DNA of 11,733 nucleotides from contig JACCUS010000379.1 in NCBI GenBank assembly GCA_013811715.1, forward strand, positions 1-11,733. Reading direction: 5' to 3'. Both the position numbers and the translations under genes were made by a program. Below the pieces are notes generated by a model. The model made no database searches. It was given only the letters and a program-made list of their open reading frames with translations, and had not been told where the DNA came from. The DNA comes from Nocardioidaceae bacterium (GTDB lineage Bacteria > Actinomycetota > Actinomycetes > Propionibacteriales > Nocardioidaceae). The number at the start of each line of letters is the position of its first letter. The stretch's first letter is position 1. Below are positions 6,915-11,733 of the stretch, in pieces.

Positions 6915-7765
6915 CCGCTCGGACGCACAGCTGGAGCTGGCGCGGCATTGTTGCGGTCGCTCCCACGGTCGTGGCCGTCCTGTTCGTCATCTGTGTAGGT
7001 TTGGGAGGCACACTGCTCCAAAGCGTGGGTTTGATGCCTCTGGTCGGCACTCCGCGTCTGAGCTTCGCCGGCTACCGGCACGCCGGGGACGAGCTGCTCA
7101 CCGCGACGGGTCTGTCTCTGCTCATCGCCTCGGCGTCGACCTTGGTTGCCGCCCTGGTGGGGCTGGCGGCCGCGTTGACCCTCGTGAGCTCATAGTCGGG
7201 CGGGAGGGCGCTGTCCGCGCTCGTCACCGCCTCGATACCGGTCCCCCACCTGGTCGGGGCCGCGTCGGTCGGTCTGTTGCTCGCCGACACCGGACTGGTC
7301 AGCCGGTGGCTGGGCATGCCGGCGGACGCCTGGCCCTCACTCGTGGCCGGTCGCTGGCCGACTGCCGTGATCTTCGAGTACGCCTGGAAGGAGTCGGCCT
7401 TTGTCGCGCTCGTGGTCTCCGCGACGCTCGCTCTGCGACTGCCGGCCTACCACGAGACAGCCGCCGTGCTCGGGGCTCGCCCGTGGGCGAGGTTTCGTCA
7501 CGTGTCGCTTCCGCTGGCCGCACCCTCCGTCCTCGCCGCGTCGGCGATCGCGTTCGTTTACACACTGGGCTCCTATGAGGTCGCCTGGCTGCTCGGCGCG
7601 GCCTACCCGGAACCGCTTCCGGTGATGTCCTACCGGCTGTTCACCTCGACTGACTTGGCCGCCCGGCCGGAGGCGATGGCGGTCGCCGTCACGACGACGG
7701 CGCTGTCGGCTGCAGCGGCGCTGGCGGCGCTGGCTCTTCTGCGGCGGATGGCGGCGTGGCGATGA
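6911..7765 (+). pseudogene. ABC transporter permease, YnjC N-terminal-half-like, interrupted by an in-frame amber codon
   Basis: The gene starts at GTG 6911, inside a GTGA overlap with the substrate-binding gene and with GAGG four bases upstream. It reads through 94 codons to a TAG at 7193-7195. The same frame then stays open to TGA 7763-7765, with no frameshift. Read across the TAG, it gives a 284-residue BPD-type permease of normal length: an N-terminal membrane helix at about 12-32, a periplasmic loop, then SALVTASIPVPHLVGAASVG and the EAA loop ETAAVLGARPWARFRHVSLP (about residues 182-201), which docks on the ATPase. A single base change (for example from CAG, TCG or TGG) explains the stop. 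Restart downstream would need a TTG (7277) without a ribosome binding site and would lose the first helices. Either the transporter is inactivated, the codon is read through, or it is a sequencing error. Downstream genes remain intact. Confidence 0.85.
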
Positions 7766-8619
7766 CTCCAGCGGGCCGGGCCGGTCGAGCGGTGTTCTGG
7801 GTCTTCCTGGTTACCTGGTTCCTGCTTCCGTTGGTTCCGCTTGCCCTGTGGGCGGCTACGGAGACCTGGACCGGCACCACGCGGTTGCCGCAGGAGTGGG
7901 GGGTCCAAGGATTCACCGACACCTTCGCCGACGGTGGCGCCGCGGCGTTGCTCCGCTCCTTGGCCCTGGGCTGTGTGGTCGGCGCCCTGGCAACTCCGGC
8001 CGGCGCTGTGGCCGCGCGCGCTTTGACGCTGCGAACAGTCCCCTGGCCCCGCCTTGTCTCTGCTCTGCTGATCGCGCCGGTCGCGCTGCCAGCGTTCGCG
8101 GTGGTGATGGGGCTCGACGTGGTTCTTCTGAGGCTGCACGCACCGGGCAAGCTGGGGATCGTGCTGGTGCTCGTCGTGGCGTCCTTGCCCTACACGACCT
8201 ATCTCATGCGGCTGGCGTACAGCGCCTATGACTTCGCCTTTGAAGACGAGGCGAGGACGTTGGGCGCCTCGCAGCGGGCAGTCTTGTGGCGGGTGCGCTT
8301 GCCGCTCCTCGCACCGGGCCTGGCGGCCGCCGCCTTCCTTGCGTTCCTGGTCGGCTGGAGCGACTACATCGTCACCCTTCTGATCGGGGGAGGGCGGTTC
8401 GTGACACTCCCCGTTCTGGTCGCGTCCGCCGCCTCCGGCACCGGAAATGAGCCCACCGTCGCAGCGTTATCGATCACGGCCTTGATGCCCCCCTTCCTGG
8501 CACTGGTCGCCGCAGGGGTCCTGCGACGCTCCTTCGCGCCTCGGATGTCGCGCGTCAGCTCTCGACCGACCCCCAGCGATGCGTTTCGCCATGCCCTCCC
8601 CACTCGAGGAGCAGCATGA
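7762..8619 (+). CDS. ABC transporter permease, YnjC C-terminal-half-like
   Basis: This 285-residue BPD-type inner-membrane permease has about six hydrophobic segments, starting at residues 10-30. The EAA loop, EDEARTLGASQRAVLWRVRL-P (161-181), is canonical and couples to the ATPase. The preceding SLPYTTYLM segment and the following WSDYIVTLLIGG are typical of spermidine/iron/YnjC-type permeases. The ATG at 7762-7764 overlaps the previous stop (ATGA). A GTG two codons earlier (7756) is also possible. Its own stop overlaps the ATPase start (ATGA). In E. coli, YnjC is one fused protein with both permease halves; here they are two genes. It pairs with the interrupted permease to form the channel. 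Confidence 0.88.
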   Translation: MTPAGRAGRAVFWVFLVTWFLLPLVPLALWAATETWTGTTRLPQEWGVQGFTDTFADGGAAALLRSLALGCVVGALATPAGAVAARALTLRTVPWPRLVSALLIAPVALPAFAVVMGLDVVLLRLHAPGKLGIVLVLVVASLPYTTYLMRLAYSAYDFAFEDEARTLGASQRAVLWRVRLPLLAPGLAAAAFLAFLVGWSDYIVTLLIGGGRFVTLPVLVASAASGTGNEPTVAALSITALMPPFLALVAAGVLRRSFAPRMSRVSSRPTPSDAFRHALPTRGAA

Positions 8620-9800
8620 GTGCCCACCTCACCCTGCGCGGACTGAGCCGTTGCTACGGGAGCCCGGCACGCCCAGCCCTGTCGGATCTGACCCTGGCCG
8701 TCCCAGCCGGCTCTTGCCTCGCCGTGGTGGGGCCTTCCGGGTCCGGGAAGACCACGGTGCTCAGACTCGCCAGCGGACTCGACCGCCCCGACGCCGGCGA
8801 TGTCCTGATCAACGGGACGAGCGTGCTCGACGTCGCCCCCGAGGATCGCGGCATGGCCATGGTGTTCCAGCGCCCCCTGCTCTTCCCGCACCGCAACGTC
8901 CTCGACAACGTCGCGTTCTCCGCCCGGGTCCGGGGAGCATCTCGACGGCGTGCCCGGATAGAAGCCGCGGAGTACCTCAACCTCGTCCACCTCTCGGGCT
9001 TCGGTAGCCGGCACTCAGCAGAGCTCTCCGGTGGGCAGGAGCAGCGCGTGGCGCTCGCACGGGCTCTCGCCGCCCGACCTAAGGTCCTCCTCCTCGACGA
9101 GCCGTTCAGCGCCCTCGACGCCGCGCTCCGCAGCGAGATGCAGGACCTCGTCCGGCAAGTGCGTGCGGCTCTCGATCCCACCATCGTTCTGGTAACCCAT
9201 GACCAGAACGAGGCGGCCAGCTTGGCGGACTGCGTCGCCGTCCTCTCCTCCGGTCGGCTGGTGCAGCACGACCCCGTCGAGCGCATCTACAGCCGTCCCA
9301 CATCACTCGTCGCGGCGCGGCAGATGGGGGGACGCAACGAGGTTCCCGGGGAGGTCCGCGGCCACCACCACCACTCGGTCCTGGGCAGCCTTGCCCTGCC
9401 TGTCGACGTGCGGCCTTCACAAGGGCCTGGCGTGCTGGTCTTCCGTCAGGAATCCGTGCAGGTCAGCGACCCCGATGACCTCGGAGCAGAGATCCAAGGC
9501 CTGGTGAAGGCAGTCCGCCCGACCGGCCCCCGCAGCCTCCTCACCATCGAGGTCGCTGACGGCGGAGGACCGAAGGCCGTGCAACAAACGGTCGAGATCC
9601 ATGCTGAGACGCCTCCCGGACACCACGCCGAGGTGGGTGAGCGGGTGGGTGTGCGGCTGGCACCGCATGCCCTGGCCGTCGTATCTCCAGCGCCTGAACA
9701 CGATCTTCGAAGCGTCCAGATGACTGCCGCATCCAACCCGCCCGTTCATGCTCTGCGGCGCAGAGCGCTCGCGACCGACCGCGTCAACCAGCGCAGGTGA
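8616..9800 (+). CDS. ynjD: ABC transporter ATP-binding protein, YnjD-like with C-terminal extension
   Basis: This cytoplasmic ATPase powers the importer. Walker A GPSGSGKT is at 39-46, the Q-loop FQ at 84-85, the signature LSGGQEQR at 137-144, Walker B VLLLDEP at 157-163 with catalytic Glu162, and the switch His195 in VTHDQ. All catalytic residues are present. At 394 residues it is much longer than E. coli YnjD (about 217). Residues from about 235 onward form a TOBE-like regulatory region, as in MalK/FbpC/PotA-type ATPases, including a natural run of four His (256-259). The ATG overlaps the permease stop and has GAGGAG four bases upstream (8606-8611). The last 17 bases overlap the convergent radical SAM gene. 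The ABC function is certain; the substrate is unknown. Confidence 0.93.
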   Translation: MSAHLTLRGLSRCYGSPARPALSDLTLAVPAGSCLAVVGPSGSGKTTVLRLASGLDRPDAGDVLINGTSVLDVAPEDRGMAMVFQRPLLFPHRNVLDNVAFSARVRGASRRRARIEAAEYLNLVHLSGFGSRHSAELSGGQEQRVALARALAARPKVLLLDEPFSALDAALRSEMQDLVRQVRAALDPTIVLVTHDQNEAASLADCVAVLSSGRLVQHDPVERIYSRPTSLVAARQMGGRNEVPGEVRGHHHHSVLGSLALPVDVRPSQGPGVLVFRQESVQVSDPDDLGAEIQGLVKAVRPTGPRSLLTIEVADGGGPKAVQQTVEIHAETPPGHHAEVGERVGVRLAPHALAVVSPAPEHDLRSVQMTAASNPPVHALRRRALATDRVNQRR

Positions 9801-11184
9801 GCGGAAGCAACGTGCGCAACTGGGCATTCTCGCTCCGGTCGAGAACCGAGTGCTGCACGCATGCAGGCACCAGCTCGCCGGTCTCCGGGTGCGCCATCGC
9901 GTAGGTGCAGGCGGCAAGACGCTCCCGAGTCGCTGCGACGGCCAGGTCGTCCGTCGTCCTGCCGGCTTGCATCAGCTGCCAGGCCGGCGCGACGTCTGCT
10001 GCGTCGATGAAGTTGTGGACGACGTAGGTCATCAACCGGACCTCCTGCTTCCTGCAGGAACGGACCAATCGAAGCCACCCTCCCGACCGCACAGAGCAGC
10101 GCTGCGCCCACCTCAGCGCGACGACGCTGTCGCCTGGATGGCGCCGCAGGACTCGAAGCAGCTTGACGGTCAGCCACACCGGTGGCGTGCCGCCGAAGTT
10201 CACTCCACCGAAGTGGGCGAAGAAACGGTCACGTGCATTCAGATCCGCCGGAGACGTGGGATCGAGGAAGGGCACCCAGCTGTCGCCCACCCGGAACCCG
10301 AAGGCGGTCCGGTTGCACCTGGCGTCACCGAACTGCACCGCCTGCCAAGCCACCTGCTGACCGAGCCCTGCTTCGAGCCGCGCCCAGACGTCGTCGATGC
10401 CGACCGTGCGGTAGTCGCCTTTCCAGCGCCGCTCGTCACCGACGTGGGCGGCGGGCTGGAAGGACAGCATGGAGTAGCCCATGGCACTCACGTCCGCGGC
10501 AACCACGGACACCTCATCCAGATTCGCCGGTGTGACGGTCATGTTGTGCGCCAGGTACGAACGAATCCCGTGCTCCCGGCGCAGCTGTCGGAACATCGCC
10601 ACAAAGCGAGCGCGGAACGGGTTGAGTTCGGCCTCGCTCTTAGGGCTCGGCATGCCTCGCCGACCACGCATGAGGGAGTCGAAATGTGCTGCGAACGACA
10701 GCCGCCGGAAACGGGGATTACCGTCGCCGTCGAGAGCAAGCGCACGAAGGTAATCGATGTCAAAGTCGCCGTGCGTCATGGACATCGGCTCGCGACCGTG
10801 AGCGCGCATGATCAGGAGGGCGGCGGCATGATCGTCGGGGTCGAGCAGGCTGACCTCACCTCCGATCAGCTGAGCATGCGCCCGCGGGCCACGCCTCTCC
10901 TCCAGAAGCCGCATCTGCGCCTCGACCTGGGCGAGCGTGTGCTCGCCGTCCACGCGTACCTTGTTTGCGTCCTTGGAGTGGTAGCAGGGGCTGCAGGTGA
11001 GGTTGCACCGCGGGAACACCCCATGCGTGCCCTCGCACCCGACCGCATGGCGACCTACGGTCTGCGCGTCCGTCCGGGCAGCGGCTGGCAGGGCCGCCCA
11101 CCGCTCGTCCAGCACCCGCCGGGTGGTGGGATGCACAGGCCGCGAAGCCTCCTCGATGCGCCCCCACAGCGACCTCACCCTCAT
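9784..11184 (-). CDS. Radical SAM protein of unknown reaction
   Basis: The [4Fe-4S]/SAM motif is CNLTCSPC (C-x3-C-x2-C; C60, C64, C67 from the ATG start), followed by YHS. The GGE motif is in IGGEVSLLD (about 107-115), and a TIM-barrel-sized domain follows to about residue 270. The remaining 190 residues hold further Cys residues, including two in CTYAMAHPETGELVPAC, plus Cys near 290, 363, 377 and 464; these could bind an auxiliary cluster. The enzyme would cleave SAM to a 5'-deoxyadenosyl radical; its substrate is not known to me. Preferred start: ATG at 11182-11184, eleven bases after the DUF3179 stop, with GAGG about nine bases upstream. A TTG at 11197-11199 would add five residues. It is the second gene of an operon with the DUF3179 gene and is convergent with the importer ATPase. 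Confidence 0.88.
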   Translation of the reverse strand: MRVRSLWGRIEEASRPVHPTTRRVLDERWAALPAAARTDAQTVGRHAVGCEGTHGVFPRCNLTCSPCYHSKDANKVRVDGEHTLAQVEAQMRLLEERRGPRAHAQLIGGEVSLLDPDDHAAALLIMRAHGREPMSMTHGDFDIDYLRALALDGDGNPRFRRLSFAAHFDSLMRGRRGMPSPKSEAELNPFRARFVAMFRQLRREHGIRSYLAHNMTVTPANLDEVSVVAADVSAMGYSMLSFQPAAHVGDERRWKGDYRTVGIDDVWARLEAGLGQQVAWQAVQFGDARCNRTAFGFRVGDSWVPFLDPTSPADLNARDRFFAHFGGVNFGGTPPVWLTVKLLRVLRRHPGDSVVALRWAQRCSVRSGGWLRLVRSCRKQEVRLMTYVVHNFIDAADVAPAWQLMQAGRTTDDLAVAATRERLAACTYAMAHPETGELVPACVQHSVLDRSENAQLRTLLPLTCAG

Positions 11185-11195
11185 CGTTGTTCGCC

Positions 11196-11733
11196 TCAAG
11201 GTGTGAGGTCGAGCAGGTCGGTGTCGGGGTGGAACGTCACCCAGGCGAACCAGAACGTGTCCAGATGCTGGTAGGGCTGGAGGTCATTGCCCTTCAAGGG
11301 CCCGCCGACCGCCTGGCCCAGCACGTTCCACCGGCTTCCCGTCTCCTCGTCTCGGAACCCGTCGCCCGCGGCCACGAAGTGCAGCAGTCGACCGTCGACG
11401 ACCGGGTCGTATACACCTACCGTCCCGATGTCTGTGCCTCCGGCGACCGTGCTGGCGTCAAGAGCGGACGCCTGGCCGGGCTTGTGCCAGACGACGAGGT
11501 CACGATCACCGACCACCACCTGGAGCGGTGAGTGGCCGACCAGCGAGCGTCGTACCACCGCGACACTGTTCGTCTCATCGCTGATGCCGATCACGCGTTC
11601 CTTGACCGGGAGCCGCTGGTCCGGGTCGTCAGGCAGCTCGAACAGCAACTCTCCGTCCGGGTCGTCGTAGCCGACGTAGGGGTTGGTCCCGTAGGGGCGG
11701 TCGAAGCCGGTGTCCTGCGACAGCACCAGGGCT
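11196..11733 (-). CDS. DUF3179 domain-containing protein, partial (N-terminus beyond window)
   Basis: About 178 residues of the C-terminal part of a DUF3179 protein are visible. Hallmarks are DTGFDRPYGTNPYVGYDD, VIGISD, VVWHKPGQASALD, GVYDPVVDGRLLHF, a 'FRDEETGSRWNVLGQAV' block, and HLDTFWFAWVTFHP near the end. Full family members are usually 300-400 residues with an N-terminal signal peptide or anchor, so they are thought to act outside the cytoplasm; that end is off the window. The molecular function of DUF3179 is not known. The stop TGA (11196-11198) lies just before the radical SAM start, so the two are co-transcribed. The reading frame is open to the window edge; GTG at 11724-11726 is only an internal codon. 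Confidence 0.88.
   Translation of the reverse strand, partial: ALVLSQDTGFDRPYGTNPYVGYDDPDGELLFELPDDPDQRLPVKERVIGISDETNSVAVVRRSLVGHSPLQVVVGDRDLVVWHKPGQASALDASTVAGGTDIGTVGVYDPVVDGRLLHFVAAGDGFRDEETGSRWNVLGQAVGGPLKGNDLQPYQHLDTFWFAWVTFHPDTDLLDLTP

Noticed and set aside
7277..7765. An independent small gene starting after the amber codon.
   Set aside because: The start would be TTG with no ribosome binding site. The frame is continuous with the upstream part, and only the joined product has normal permease length and order.
9748..11274. A 508-codon open frame on the plus strand opposite the radical SAM gene.
   Set aside because: It has no family resemblance, no ribosome binding site and is rich in His, Arg and Gln as expected for an antisense shadow; the minus-strand frame has clear radical SAM motifs.
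1..11733. CRISPR arrays, tRNA or rRNA genes and riboswitches.
   Set aside because: No regular repeat-spacer pattern, cloverleaf or known RNA motif was found on reading the non-coding stretches.

Overview
This is a high-GC window whose codon use, strong G/A-rich ribosome binding sites, GTG starts and gene families point to an actinobacterium (a Nocardioides-like or related lineage is a guess). It has two parts: a short decayed stretch at the left (about 1-1804) and a dense, mostly intact gene block (about 1931 to the right edge).

Left part. The first 221 bases hold the C-terminal remnant of a tyrosine recombinase, broken by a nonsense codon and a frameshift. About 390 bases with no recognisable gene follow. 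Then comes a minus-strand MFS exporter pseudogene with three frameshifts. No frameshift was found in the remaining 9.9 kb, so this looks like genuine decay at the edge of an old mobile region rather than poor sequence quality.

Right part. An operon of ECF sigma factor, short zinc-finger anti-sigma factor and a flavin disulfide-oxidoreductase (mercuric-reductase-like) runs on the plus strand with 4-base overlaps. It meets, tail to tail, a minus-strand pair: a TVP38/TMEM64 (VTT) membrane protein and a CDP-alcohol phosphatidyltransferase of the YnjF type. Divergent from that pair is a four-gene ABC importer operon of the YnjB/YnjC/YnjD type: lipoprotein substrate-binding protein, two permeases and an ATPase, again with 4-base overlaps. 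The first permease has an in-frame amber codon. The ATPase gene ends against a second minus-strand operon of a DUF3179 protein (cut by the window edge) and an uncharacterised radical SAM protein.

How the parts fit. In E. coli the ydjX-ydjY-ydjZ-ynjA-ynjB-ynjC-ynjD-ynjE-ynjF neighbourhood also contains VTT proteins, a YnjBCD importer and the YnjF phosphatidyltransferase. The window therefore looks like an actinobacterial, rearranged version of that poorly understood locus, with added redox enzymes (MerA-like flavoprotein, radical SAM) and an ECF/anti-sigma switch. Its substrate and physiological role cannot be read from the sequence. A reasonable inference is an importer plus membrane and redox functions acting on one unknown solute, under sigma-factor control.
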